Translations under genes and position numbers: made by a program | Assembly (NCBI GenBank): GCA_003280025.1 | Contig: QCGD01000006.1 | Span: 46,976-110,975 of the forward strand | Length of the DNA: 64,000 nt | Origin: Prochlorococcus sp. AG-363-P06 | Lineage (GTDB): Bacteria > Cyanobacteriota > Cyanobacteriia > PCC-6307 > Cyanobiaceae | Direction of reading: 5' to 3' | Notes under the pieces: generated by a model | Database searches by the model: none | Told to the model about the DNA's origin: nothing | Seen by the model: only the letters and a program-made list of their open reading frames with translations | Shown here: one piece after another, positions 1 to 8,578 of the stretch | How positions within the stretch are numbered: the stretch's first letter is position 1 | Layout of the letters: each line of letters opens with the position of its first letter

Positions 1-169
1 TGCAAAGGCTAATTTTTATTATGGTCAGCTTCAAATAATTAATGAAATTAAATTTTCAATTTAAGTAAAATTTTATTAAACTAATATGATTTCGTAGAAA
101 AGTTTTTTTTAAGATAAATTTTGTATATTCTTTTTCTGATAAAATAAGTTTAGAAAAATAATTTATTTA

Positions 170-427
170 ATGATTGAAACATCAGGTGTAATAGAAAAAG
201 AGCAAGGTAATGGTTTTTATTTGGTTACTCTAGAGCAACCTGAAGGTCATCAATGTTTATGCAGAGCAGCTGGAAAATTAACTAAATTTAGGATAAAATT
301 GCTGGCAGGAGATAAAGTACTTGTGGAAATAAGTCCATATGACTTAACAAGAGGAAGAATTACTTATAGGGAAAGAAACGCTGGCGGGGGGAGCGCTAAG
401 CCTTCAAATTTTAAGAAAAATAAATAA
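170..427 (+). CDS. infA: Translation initiation factor IF-1, divergent form
   Basis: This 85-residue protein is an S1/OB-fold protein of the IF-1 type, which binds the ribosomal A site during initiation. The C-terminal half is typical, with LAGDKVLVEISPYDLTRGRI close to the family pattern of a GDKV strand followed by PYDL and GRI. The middle segment (GHQCLCRAAGKL) departs from the usual GHxxLAHISGK pattern. A tail of about 16 polar residues follows the point where the usual 71-72 residue IF-1 ends. It stands alone, not beside rpmJ or rpsM, so it may be a second IF-1-like paralogue. It converges on trxB with only 12 bases between the stops. Confidence 0.85.
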   Translation: MIETSGVIEKEQGNGFYLVTLEQPEGHQCLCRAAGKLTKFRIKLLAGDKVLVEISPYDLTRGRITYRERNAGGGSAKPSNFKKNK

Positions 428-439
428 TTTTTAGATATT

Positions 440-1816
440 TTAGAGTATATTTTTTATTGCTTGTTTAAATTCACTTCTTTGTTTAACTCCTTGCCATTGT
501 TTTTTTAATAACTTTTCTTTAAAAAGCTGAACAGTAGGTGTTCCAACAATACCTGCTTGTTTGGCAATTTCTTGATCTTTATCAATATCTATTTCTATAC
601 CTTGAACTTCACCTTCAAGTTCTTTGATAACCCGTTTTAACTGAGGTTTTAAGACATGGCATGGTCCGCAACTTGGTGAACTGAAAATAACTAAAAGAGG
701 TTTTTTGCTTTCATGATAAAGCTTTCTTAATGCATAACTACCTTTCTGCCATTCCGAGTTTAAATCAAAGGTTTCTTCATTTACTTCTTCTTCATTAAAA
801 TCTGAAGAATTCAGTCTTTTTTCTGGCTCAGCTATTTCTCTAACAACAGTCTTCGACAAGTTCCTCTCAGATAGCCATCTTTCAGTAGCTAATGCGGCCA
901 TACATCCTGTTCCTGCGGCCGTAACTCCTTGTCTCCACTCTGAATCAACAACATCACCAGCAGCAAAAATCCCTTCAATAGAAGTTTCGGGCCTACCAGA
1001 TTTGCAGGCAATATATCCTTTTTTATCTAAATCAATTTTGTTTTCCAAAAACTTTGTATTAGGAGTATGCCCTATTGCATAAAAAAGACCCTTTACATTA
1101 ATTTCACCCTTGCCATCTTGAACGTTAATTGTTTCTATTTTTTCTAGCCAATCATTACCATTGGCTTTCTCTACTTTTGTATTCCAGTGAATTTCAATCT
1201 TTGCGTTAGCTTTTACTCTGTCAACCATTGCGGCGCTAGCTCTTAATTTATTTGATCTAACTAGCAAATGAACTTTGCTGCCGTATTTTGTTAGATATGC
1301 TGCTTCTTCACACGCAGAGTCACCTCCTCCTATAACAGCTAATTCTTCATTTCGAAATTGTGGAGTTGCCCCATCACAAATTGCACAAGCACTTATTCCT
1401 TTACTCCAGAATTTATCTTCATTTTTTACACCCAATCGATTTGCACTTGCTCCCGTTGCAATAATAATTGAGTTGGCTTTTATAGTTCCATCTAAAGTTT
1501 TTAATTCAAATGGTCGAACTTCAGTATCAATAGAAACTACATCACTTTCGTATAAGTTTGTCCCCCATCTTTCAGCTTGAACCTTCATTAAGTCCATCAA
1601 TTCAGGACCTAGTACGCCATCGGGGAATCCAGGATAATTTTCAACAAAAGTTGTAGTCATTAATTGCCCGCCAGGAATACCACCTGAATTAAAGCCAGTA
1701 ACTAATAGAGGTTGAAGATTTGCTCTGGCTGCATATATTGCTGCTGTATAGCCTGCAGGGCCAGAACCTATGATTACAACATTTTCTACATTTGAATCTT
1801 TTCTTGTATCTTCCAT
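440..1816 (-). CDS. trxB: NADPH-thioredoxin reductase with C-terminal thioredoxin domain (NTRC type)
   Basis: This 458-residue fusion transfers electrons from NADPH through FAD to its own thioredoxin domain; in cyanobacteria and plastids such enzymes reduce 2-Cys peroxiredoxins. The reductase part has the FAD-binding GSGPAG at residues 17-22, the redox pair CAIC at 144-147 and a second nucleotide motif GGGDSA. A linker rich in Glu and Ser leads to a thioredoxin domain from about residue 350, with the active site CGPC at 383-386 and the cis-Pro motif GTPT. All catalytic cysteines are present, so both domains look functional. It is monocistronic in appearance and convergent with infA. Confidence 0.95.
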   Translation of the reverse strand: MEDTRKDSNVENVVIIGSGPAGYTAAIYAARANLQPLLVTGFNSGGIPGGQLMTTTFVENYPGFPDGVLGPELMDLMKVQAERWGTNLYESDVVSIDTEVRPFELKTLDGTIKANSIIIATGASANRLGVKNEDKFWSKGISACAICDGATPQFRNEELAVIGGGDSACEEAAYLTKYGSKVHLLVRSNKLRASAAMVDRVKANAKIEIHWNTKVEKANGNDWLEKIETINVQDGKGEINVKGLFYAIGHTPNTKFLENKIDLDKKGYIACKSGRPETSIEGIFAAGDVVDSEWRQGVTAAGTGCMAALATERWLSERNLSKTVVREIAEPEKRLNSSDFNEEEVNEETFDLNSEWQKGSYALRKLYHESKKPLLVIFSSPSCGPCHVLKPQLKRVIKELEGEVQGIEIDIDKDQEIAKQAGIVGTPTVQLFKEKLLKKQWQGVKQRSEFKQAIKNIL

Positions 1817-1896
1817 TTATTTTCTAAATTTTAAGATTAATACTAATAAATTAGCCTAAACAATATAGATCTGTTTTCATACGATTTAATTTTTTT

Positions 1897-2121
1897 TTAA
1901 TCGTTGATTTTTTGGTCTAACAATTCTTTTAATTCTTTTGGGTAATTTAAAACAGAATCTTTTAAGTTTTCATTATTTGCTCCAATATTTAATATCCATT
2001 CTCTAAACTCCTCTGCAATTGCATAACTATCTTCATATTTTTCTAAAGTATCCATAACGGAAATTCTGTTGGATGCCCAACAGGTCGCTATATCTACCCT
2101 TCTTCGCAAGAAATTGTTCAT
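1897..2121 (-). CDS. Small conserved-looking protein of unknown function
   Basis: This is a short soluble protein of 74 residues if translation starts at the ATG at 2121. I prefer that start because the 11 residues encoded upstream of it look like non-coding sequence, while MNNFLRRRVDIATCW begins a regular coding pattern. A charged middle segment (EKYEDSYAIAEEFREWI) looks helical. No catalytic motif, signal peptide or membrane segment is visible. It lies between trxB and another minus-strand gene, with gaps too long for clear coupling. I do not recognise the family. Confidence 0.6.
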   Translation of the reverse strand: MNNFLRRRVDIATCWASNRISVMDTLEKYEDSYAIAEEFREWILNIGANNENLKDSVLNYPKELKELLDQKIND

Positions 2122-2275
2122 GAACCTTTTAAAGTTGGTTATAGATAAGCACAAGAAACAATAAATGTATTGTCAAATAAGTTACAACTTTGTACTTTCA
2201 AACAATAATTTAATTATTAGTTAATATTTGACCGCTTTTTTGCCTTAACTATAAAGAGAATATAAAGAATCAGAG

Positions 2276-2854
2276 TTAAACCGCTTCGCTGTGATTGGCA
2301 AGAAGTCTTTCAACTTCTTCGAATCCTTGTCTTGCAGAATTTATTGCAGTTTCCTCGCTAACTCTTTCTTCTGATACTAATTTTGCGGATATTTTTTTTA
2401 GAAGAGTTTCTCTCTTATCTCTTAATGAACTAACAATTTCTTCTTCGATAATAGATTTTATTGCTTTAGAAGTTATTTTTTTGTCATTTGCCTCTTCAAA
2501 TGTACCTTGGACTAATTCCTGAATAAATAATCGATGCACTTCACTGCTTCTTAAAAAGCTTTCAGTAGCATTGATAATTCCCTCAACAAGAGCTTCGTCA
2601 GGTTCAGAATCGTTTTCTGCGAATTTGAATTCCCAATCTAAATGCCTTCTTTGCCACCCGGCAGAGTGGAGACTAGGCATTACTGTTTGAGAAAAAGTAT
2701 CAACTGACATTTCATAAATTCTTTCAGCTAATTTCTCGCACCAGTCTTTACCATGCTTTTCTAGATTTCTTTGCATAGCTTGTCTTGGAACAGCATGCCC
2801 ACCATGATGACTATGACATACTCCATCAGGACATTCGATTGCTTTTATACTCAT
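2276..2854 (-). CDS. Conserved cyanobacterial hypothetical protein with Cys/His-rich N-terminus
   Basis: This 192-residue soluble protein starts with a Cys/His-rich stretch (CPDGVCHSHHGGH at residues 8-20) that could bind a metal. The rest is mostly charged and probably alpha-helical, including a long C-terminal segment with KRETLLKKISAKL and many Glu residues. There is no signal peptide or membrane helix. It is divergent from the transhydrogenase operon, so the spacer between them probably carries both promoters. I think similar proteins occur in other marine picocyanobacteria but cannot give a function. Confidence 0.7.
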   Translation of the reverse strand: MSIKAIECPDGVCHSHHGGHAVPRQAMQRNLEKHGKDWCEKLAERIYEMSVDTFSQTVMPSLHSAGWQRRHLDWEFKFAENDSEPDEALVEGIINATESFLRSSEVHRLFIQELVQGTFEEANDKKITSKAIKSIIEEEIVSSLRDKRETLLKKISAKLVSEERVSEETAINSARQGFEEVERLLANHSEAV

Positions 2855-2887
2855 ATAAGATTTTTATGTTTATATATTTTAGATAGC

Positions 2888-2893
2888 TATAAT
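2888..2893 (+). promoter_or_regulatory. Candidate -10 box for the pnt operon
   Basis: A perfect TATAAT lies 90 bases upstream of the chosen pntA start. It sits in the divergent spacer between the 192-residue conserved gene and pntA. No clear -35 box is seen. In DNA this AT-rich such hexamers occur by chance, so the call is tentative. Confidence 0.3.
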
Positions 2894-2982
2894 TTTGAAA
2901 AAAGAAAATATATATTTAACAAAATTCCAAGACTTTTGACTTGCTTCAATTTATATTTAGGATATTAAAAAAATTAAATAAA

Positions 2983-4113
2983 TTGACAAAGATACTTATT
3001 CCTACTGAAAAACACACTGGTGAAAGGAGAGTCTCAGCTACTCCTGAAACCGTAAAAAAATTAAAAAGTCTTGGATGTGCAGTTTATATAGAAAGTAAAG
3101 CTGGCGAATTATCAGGATTTAGTGACTTTTCTTATAAAGAATCAGGAGGAGAAATAGTCAGTGAAAGAGATATAAATATTTGGGGGGAAGCAGATATCAT
3201 TTTTTGTGTTCAAGTTCCGTCTGAAGAAAATTTAATTACCTTAAAGAAAGGTGCTATTCTTCTTGGTCTTTTAAACCCTTATGGTAATAAGGATCTTCTG
3301 AAGATTATAAATAGCAATATGATTTCAACTTTATCATTAGAATTGCTGCCAAGAATTAGTAGAGCTCAATCTTCAGATGTTCTATCTTCTCAAGCTAATA
3401 TTGCAGGATATAAAGCAGTTCTCTTAGCTGCAAGTGAGTTAGATAGATATTTCCCAATGCTTATGACTGCAGCAGGCACTGTGCAACCGGCTAAAGTGGT
3501 GGTTCTTGGTGGAGGCGTTGCAGGATTGCAGGCAGTTGCTACAGCAAAAAGGCTTGGTGCAATAGTTTTTGTATCCGATATAAGACCTGTTGTTCAAGAA
3601 CAAGTAGAGTCACTTGGAGCAAGATTTATAGAACTTCCTGAAATCGACGAAAAGCCTGGAGAAGCAGGAGGTTATGCAAAAGCTGTCACTCCTGAATTCC
3701 TTAAAAAACAGAAGAATACTTTAACTAAATATTTATCTGAAGCTGATGTTGCTATTTGTACTGCACAAGTTTTGGGTAAAAAGGCTCCTGTTTTGATAGA
3801 TTCTTCAATGCTTGAAAAAATGAGACCTGGCTCGGTAGTTATTGATTTGGCAGTTGCACAAGGAGGTAATTGCGAAGGGACAAAAGCAAATGAAACTATT
3901 ATCAAAGATGGTGTGAAGCTTATAGGTGCAGGTGAATTACCTTCATCAGTTCCTTATGATGCAAGTTCACTTTATGCTAAGAACTTAATATCTTTGATTA
4001 CACCATTTATAAAAGATGGTCTAATTAAATTAGATAAAGATGATGAACTTATTTCTGGATGTTTATTAAGCTATGAAGGAATTGTTCTTCAAAATAAAGT
4101 TTTTGAAAATTGA
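2983..4113 (+). CDS. pntA: Proton-translocating NAD(P) transhydrogenase, alpha subunit 1 (NAD-binding dI)
   Basis: This soluble subunit binds NAD(H) in the proton-pumping transhydrogenase, which exchanges hydride between NADH and NADP across the membrane. The N-terminal pattern ILIPTEKHTGERRVSATPE and the Rossmann motif LGGGVAGLQAVATAK are diagnostic of the alanine dehydrogenase/PntA family. I choose the TTG at 2983 (376 residues), because conserved sequence begins there; an upstream TTG at 2941 would add 14 unconserved residues. The gene is followed after 12 bases by the membrane part encoded separately, the split arrangement usual in cyanobacteria. Confidence 0.93.
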   Translation: MTKILIPTEKHTGERRVSATPETVKKLKSLGCAVYIESKAGELSGFSDFSYKESGGEIVSERDINIWGEADIIFCVQVPSEENLITLKKGAILLGLLNPYGNKDLLKIINSNMISTLSLELLPRISRAQSSDVLSSQANIAGYKAVLLAASELDRYFPMLMTAAGTVQPAKVVVLGGGVAGLQAVATAKRLGAIVFVSDIRPVVQEQVESLGARFIELPEIDEKPGEAGGYAKAVTPEFLKKQKNTLTKYLSEADVAICTAQVLGKKAPVLIDSSMLEKMRPGSVVIDLAVAQGGNCEGTKANETIIKDGVKLIGAGELPSSVPYDASSLYAKNLISLITPFIKDGLIKLDKDDELISGCLLSYEGIVLQNKVFEN

Positions 4114-4125
4114 GGTTTTAAAATT

Positions 4126-4419
4126 ATGTCTTTTATAAGTCTTCTATGGGTACTATTACTAGGTAGTTTATTAGGCCTTGAGTTAATTGGAAAAGTTCCT
4201 CCAACTCTTCATACTCCTCTTATGAGTGGAGCTAATGCAATCTCAGGAATAACAATGCTGGCAGCATTGACTTTACTAGTTAAAGCAGGAGGTAATGTGC
4301 CACTGTTAATCATAGGTTCGGTTTCTCTTGGATTCGCTCTTTTCAATGTTGTGGGAGGATTCTTTGTAACTGATCGAATGCTCGCAATGTTTAGTCGTAA
4401 ACCATCAAATAAGAAGTGA
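4126..4419 (+). CDS. pntA: NAD(P) transhydrogenase, alpha subunit 2 (membrane part)
   Basis: This 97-residue protein corresponds to the C-terminal membrane domain of long PntA proteins. It has three hydrophobic segments, a conserved-looking PPTLHTPLMSGANAISG loop and a short basic tail. It would form part of the proton channel with PntB. Its stop codon overlaps the GTG at 4416, and the better pntB start at 4428 follows at once, so the three pnt genes are probably one transcript. Confidence 0.92.
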   Translation: MSFISLLWVLLLGSLLGLELIGKVPPTLHTPLMSGANAISGITMLAALTLLVKAGGNVPLLIIGSVSLGFALFNVVGGFFVTDRMLAMFSRKPSNKK

Positions 4420-4427
4420 ATTTTAGT

Positions 4428-5867
4428 ATGAATCTTCCTGTAATCATTAAATTTGTAATTGACCTTCTAGCTGTTCTTTTACTAGCTTTGGGAATAAAAG
4501 GATTGTCAAAAGTAAAATCTGCAAGAGATGCAAATAGATTAGCTGCATTTGCAATGTTGCTATCCGTAATAGGCTTACTCTCCTATTATTTGGGGACTTC
4601 TGGAATTGCTATTCAGTCTTGGACTTGGATAATAATTGGATCAATCATAGGTAGTTTATTGGGAGCTATCCTCGCAAAGAAAGTACCAATGACCTCCATG
4701 CCTGAAACAGTTGCTTTGTTTAATGGTTGTGGGGGAATGTCATCACTTTTAGTTGCACTAGGAGTGGCTATTTTCCCAATATCCAATAGTTTAGAAAATG
4801 TTGATTTTTTCAAGTCACTGATTAACGAAGTTTCTATATCTGTTTCTATATTTGTAGGTGCAATAACTTTTACTGGTTCGATTGTAGCAATGGCAAAGTT
4901 GCAAGGCTGGTTGTCAACTCCATCATGGACTCAGAGTAAAGTTAGACATTTTGTAAATATTGTTTTTGCAGTTGCTTCATTTTTAGCATTTTTCGATCTA
5001 ATAAATGGAAATACTACTTCCATATGGCTTTTAGTCATAGCCTCTTCTTTATTGGGAATAGGGGTTACTTTGCCAATTGGTGGTGCAGATATGCCTGTCG
5101 TAATATCTTTATTAAATAGTTATTCAGGAATTGCAGCAGCAGCAGCAGGTTTTGTTGTTGATAGTCAACTTTTGATAGTGGCGGGGGCAATGGTTGGAGC
5201 AGCAGGATTAATACTTACTCAGGTAATGTGCAAGGGGATGAATAGATCATTGCTTTCAGTACTATTTGGAGGGTCTTTATCTGCTCAAAGTACAGCATCT
5301 GGGTCATCAGGAGAATACACAAATATAACTTCTTGCAGTGTTGAAGAATGTGCATTGACATTAGAGGCAGCTAGTAAGGTAATAATTGTTCCTGGATATG
5401 GTCTAGCAGTGGCTCAAGCTCAACATACATTAAGGGAAGTGACGAAAAAACTAGAGCAAAGTGGGATTGAAGTTGTTTATGCAATTCATCCTGTAGCTGG
5501 GAGGATGCCTGGGCATATGAATGTTCTTTTAGCTGAAGCAGATGTACCGTACGATCAACTTAAAGAAATGGACATTGTAAATCCTGAATTCCCATCAACA
5601 GATGTTGTTCTTGTTTTAGGAGCAAATGATGTAGTCAATCCTCAAGCTAAAAATGACAGTACCTCACCTTTATATGGGATGCCAGTTCTTGATGTACAGG
5701 AAGCAAGAACTGTTTTTGTTATAAAAAGAGGAATGAATGCTGGTTATTCTGGAATTAAGAATGATTTATTTGATTTACCAAATACTTCTATGGTATTTGG
5801 AGATGCAAAGCAGGTTCTTACTGAGATGATTGGAGAATTAAAGGATCTTGGAGTTGGGGAGAAATAA
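4428..5867 (+). CDS. pntB: NAD(P) transhydrogenase, beta subunit (membrane channel and NADP-binding dIII)
   Basis: This subunit carries most of the membrane channel and the NADP(H)-binding domain. The first 270 residues or so are a series of hydrophobic helices. The C-terminal domain has the NADP fingerprint GYGLAVAQAQ, the HPVAGRMPGHMNVLLAEA segment and GANDVVNP, all typical of PntB. I prefer the ATG at 4428 (479 residues) to the GTG at 4416. A run of GCA codons near 5133 gives a short alanine stretch in a membrane helix. The downstream hydrolase gene overlaps its end. Confidence 0.94.
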   Translation: MNLPVIIKFVIDLLAVLLLALGIKGLSKVKSARDANRLAAFAMLLSVIGLLSYYLGTSGIAIQSWTWIIIGSIIGSLLGAILAKKVPMTSMPETVALFNGCGGMSSLLVALGVAIFPISNSLENVDFFKSLINEVSISVSIFVGAITFTGSIVAMAKLQGWLSTPSWTQSKVRHFVNIVFAVASFLAFFDLINGNTTSIWLLVIASSLLGIGVTLPIGGADMPVVISLLNSYSGIAAAAAGFVVDSQLLIVAGAMVGAAGLILTQVMCKGMNRSLLSVLFGGSLSAQSTASGSSGEYTNITSCSVEECALTLEAASKVIIVPGYGLAVAQAQHTLREVTKKLEQSGIEVVYAIHPVAGRMPGHMNVLLAEADVPYDQLKEMDIVNPEFPSTDVVLVLGANDVVNPQAKNDSTSPLYGMPVLDVQEARTVFVIKRGMNAGYSGIKNDLFDLPNTSMVFGDAKQVLTEMIGELKDLGVGEK

Positions 5868-6960
5868 TAGTATATCTTCTTGTTTTTCAGATTACTTAAA
5901 TAACAATCCATTTCGAGAAGTTTTCCCTTGGATAGGTGGTGACTTGCAAACTTTAAGAGATACATTTGTCTTTGATTTTGTTAAACCAAAAAAAAATAAA
6001 AAATTACTTTTACCGATAAATAAAATTCTTTCTGAAAATTTTGAGTCTGATTATCTTCTAGGATTTTTAGAATTACCTGAAAACTTAAACTCTATAAAAG
6101 GATTTGTCCTTATTACCCATGGATTAGGAGGTTCAACTAAACGATTTGGCTTAAGAAGAATCTCTAGAAAGTTAGCAAAAAATGGTTTTGGAGTTCTTAA
6201 ATTGAATCTTAGAGGAGCTGGTCCAGCAAGATATTTAGCTAAAGGGAATTATGCTGCTCGATGCTCGAGTGATGTTATTTCAGCAATTAAATATTTTAAA
6301 AAATTAATTGATTTAGAATTCAGAGATCTTATAAAAATAGATAATCTTCCAGTATATGGAGTTGGATTATCCTTGGGTGGAACAATTCTTTTAAATGCCT
6401 GCTTAGATTACGATGAAAATAATGGAGAAATACTGTTAGATGGACTGGCCTGCGTAAGTAGCCCCTTAGATTTATCATCATGCAGTCTCTGTATTGAAAA
6501 ACCTAGAAATTCTGTCTACCAAAAATGGTTACTTCACCGCTTAAAAAGTCAGTTATGGGATGGATATAATGATGAAGGTAAGATTCTTAATAATGAGAAA
6601 TTAAGAAAAAAAATTAGAAGATTAAAAAGTATAAGGGAATTTGATCAGGAATTTACAGCTCCTAGTTGGGGATTTAATTCTTTAGAAGATTATTATGTTA
6701 AAGCTTCTCCAATATTTAGAATCAAGAAATCAACAAAAAAATTACCTCCAACACTTTTTATTCATGCCAAGGATGATCCTTGGGTTCCATATAAGGCTAC
6801 TTTGAATTTAAGAAAAGAATCTATTGATAAATTTACTATTTTTATAACTAAAAAAGGCGGTCATAACGGTTTTCACTCGATTAATGGCTGCTGGTCAGAC
6901 GAAGCCGTAAAGAATTGGTTTATGAGTATCTTGGACTATTCAAAAATGGTGTTTTTTTAA
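5848..6960 (+). CDS. Alpha/beta hydrolase of the YheT family
   Basis: This 370-residue protein is a predicted alpha/beta-fold hydrolase of the YheT/UPF0017 type. Visible features are the oxyanion-region motif HGLGG near residue 91, the nucleophile elbow GLSLGG with Ser about residue 175, a likely acid in KDDPWVP and the catalytic His in GGHNGFH near the C-terminus. The substrate is unknown; esterase activity is likely. The start is a TTG inside the last codons of pntB, suggesting coupling to the pnt operon. Its 3' end overlaps the opposite-strand ferredoxin gene by 41 bases. Confidence 0.8.
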   Translation: MELGRNNSISSCFSDYLNNNPFREVFPWIGGDLQTLRDTFVFDFVKPKKNKKLLLPINKILSENFESDYLLGFLELPENLNSIKGFVLITHGLGGSTKRFGLRRISRKLAKNGFGVLKLNLRGAGPARYLAKGNYAARCSSDVISAIKYFKKLIDLEFRDLIKIDNLPVYGVGLSLGGTILLNACLDYDENNGEILLDGLACVSSPLDLSSCSLCIEKPRNSVYQKWLLHRLKSQLWDGYNDEGKILNNEKLRKKIRRLKSIREFDQEFTAPSWGFNSLEDYYVKASPIFRIKKSTKKLPPTLFIHAKDDPWVPYKATLNLRKESIDKFTIFITKKGGHNGFHSINGCWSDEAVKNWFMSILDYSKMVFF

Positions 6961-7264
6961 AAATCCATTTTTCGATTGGTTTACCGTTAATAATATGTGA
7001 GGTAAAAATCTCTGAAACTTTTTCTGGAGAAACTTTATCGTACCAAATACCATCAGGCCAAACCAGAAGAATTGGTCCGTTTTTACATATTCTTAAACAG
7101 TCAGCTTTTGATCTCAATATATGAACGTTTTTTGTAGAGGGATCATTCTCAAATTTTTTTAAAGTCTTTTTAAGACATTCCCATGTTTTTTGACCTTCAT
7201 TGCCTTTAAAGCATTTCTGTTCTGTTGGTGTTGCGCATAGTAGAAGGTGCTTTTTAATATTCAC
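6920..7264 (-). CDS. Thioredoxin-like [2Fe-2S] ferredoxin
   Basis: This 114-residue protein resembles the thioredoxin-fold [2Fe-2S] ferredoxins. Four cysteines are placed as expected: LLLCATPTEQKCF near the N-terminus and DCLRICKNGP further on, followed by VWPDGIWY, a pattern typical of this family. It would act as a small electron carrier in the cytoplasm. The start is a GTG immediately after the dxr stop, so it is probably the last gene of the polA-cysS-dxr run. Its 3' end overlaps the hydrolase gene on the other strand. Confidence 0.85.
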   Translation of the reverse strand: MNIKKHLLLCATPTEQKCFKGNEGQKTWECLKKTLKKFENDPSTKNVHILRSKADCLRICKNGPILLVWPDGIWYDKVSPEKVSEIFTSHIINGKPIEKWIFKKTPFLNSPRYS

Positions 7265-7266
7265 TT

Positions 7267-8496
7267 TTATCCAATACTTACGGATTTCTTCCCTTTTTTA
7301 ATTTCTTGCTTAACAAAAAGTCTGGCCCAATTATCCACTTCAAGAATATCCTCCAATTCAGGACTTAAATTCAAATTATCCATATGTGATTCACAAGCTT
7401 TACTTATAAATGTTGGAATTTCTTGAAAAGAAATTTTTTCTTGAAGGAATTGTTCAACAGCCATTTCATTAGCAGCATTTAAGACTGCAGGCATAGTACC
7501 AGAAGATTTTCCTGCAGCATATGCTAATCCCATACATGGATATTTAAACTCGTCGGGCTCTTTAAAAGTTAATTGACCAATTTCACTTAGGTTTAATCTT
7601 TTCCAATTTGTTTGAAATCTTTCAGGCCAACTCATCGCATATAAAATAGGTAGCTTCATATCTGGCCAACCTAATTGAGCTAATACTGAAGAATCTTCCA
7701 ACTCAATCATTGAATGAATAATACTTTGAGGATGGATAACTATTTCAATATTTTCGTAAGATGTTCCAAATAAGTAATGAGCCTCTATAACTTCTAATCC
7801 TTTATTCATAAGAGTTGCAGAATCTACAGTTATTTTTTTTCCCATATCCCAATTAGGATGTGAAGTGGCATCTGCTACTGTGACATGCTTTAAATCCTCA
7901 ACTGCCCAATCTCTGAAAGCACCACCAGAAGCGGTTAAGTGTATCGCTTTTAAACCCTTAGCCATCTCTCCAGTTGAGAAATCTGCATGTTCATAATTAG
8001 GTAATCCCTGCAAACATTGAAATATAGCAGAATGTTCTGAATCAGCAGGTAAAAGCCTGCTTTTATTTTTTTTTAATGCAGGAATAACAATTGGCCCTGC
8101 GGCAATTAAGGTTTCTTTATTAGCAAGTGCAATGTTTTTGCCCGCATTAATTGCTGACATTGTTGGAATTAAGCCTGCACAGCCTACTATTCCTGTTACT
8201 ACAGTATCTGCCTTATCCCATGCTGCAACTGCGTTAATCCCCTCTTTGCCACACAAAATCAAAGGAGGATTATCTAAATCTAAGTTATTAATATTATCTT
8301 TTAAATCTTGTATGAGATTTTCATCCTCTATTGCAACTGCTTCTGGTTTATGTCTTTTAACTTGTTCAGTTAACAAATTAATATTTCTTCCTGCAGAAAG
8401 AGCTACGGCTTTAAATTTTTCAGGCAGTTCACTAGCTATTTCGAGAGTTTGAGTTCCTATTGAACCAGTAGAACCTAGGACAGTAATGTATTTCAA
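7267..8496 (-). CDS. dxr: 1-deoxy-D-xylulose 5-phosphate reductoisomerase
   Basis: This 409-residue enzyme makes 2-C-methyl-D-erythritol 4-phosphate, the committed step of the non-mevalonate isoprenoid pathway that feeds chlorophyll and carotenoid synthesis. The NADPH-binding [12 protein letters not shown] is at residues 8-19, and the metal/substrate motif [11 protein letters not shown] and the [13 protein letters not shown] segment are intact. Length is normal for the family. It follows cysS with an 82-base gap and touches the downstream ferredoxin gene. Confidence 0.96.
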   Translation of the reverse strand: MKYITVLGSTGSIGTQTLEIASELPEKFKAVALSAGRNINLLTEQVKRHKPEAVAIEDENLIQDLKDNINNLDLDNPPLILCGKEGINAVAAWDKADTVVTGIVGCAGLIPTMSAINAGKNIALANKETLIAAGPIVIPALKKNKSRLLPADSEHSAIFQCLQGLPNYEHADFSTGEMAKGLKAIHLTASGGAFRDWAVEDLKHVTVADATSHPNWDMGKKITVDSATLMNKGLEVIEAHYLFGTSYENIEIVIHPQSIIHSMIELEDSSVLAQLGWPDMKLPILYAMSWPERFQTNWKRLNLSEIGQLTFKEPDEFKYPCMGLAYAAGKSSGTMPAVLNAANEMAVEQFLQEKISFQEIPTFISKACESHMDNLNLSPELEDILEVDNWARLFVKQEIKKGKKSVSIG

Positions 8497-8578
8497 TTTT
8501 CGCTGATATTTCTAATATCTTCCCATTTAAAGGTGTATTTAAAAAACAAAAATTTCAAATTGGTTTTTTTCTTAAAAT

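Noticed and set aside
1275..1580. Long plus-strand ORF inside trxB
   Set aside because: It is antisense to a strongly conserved gene and has the composition expected of a shadow frame.
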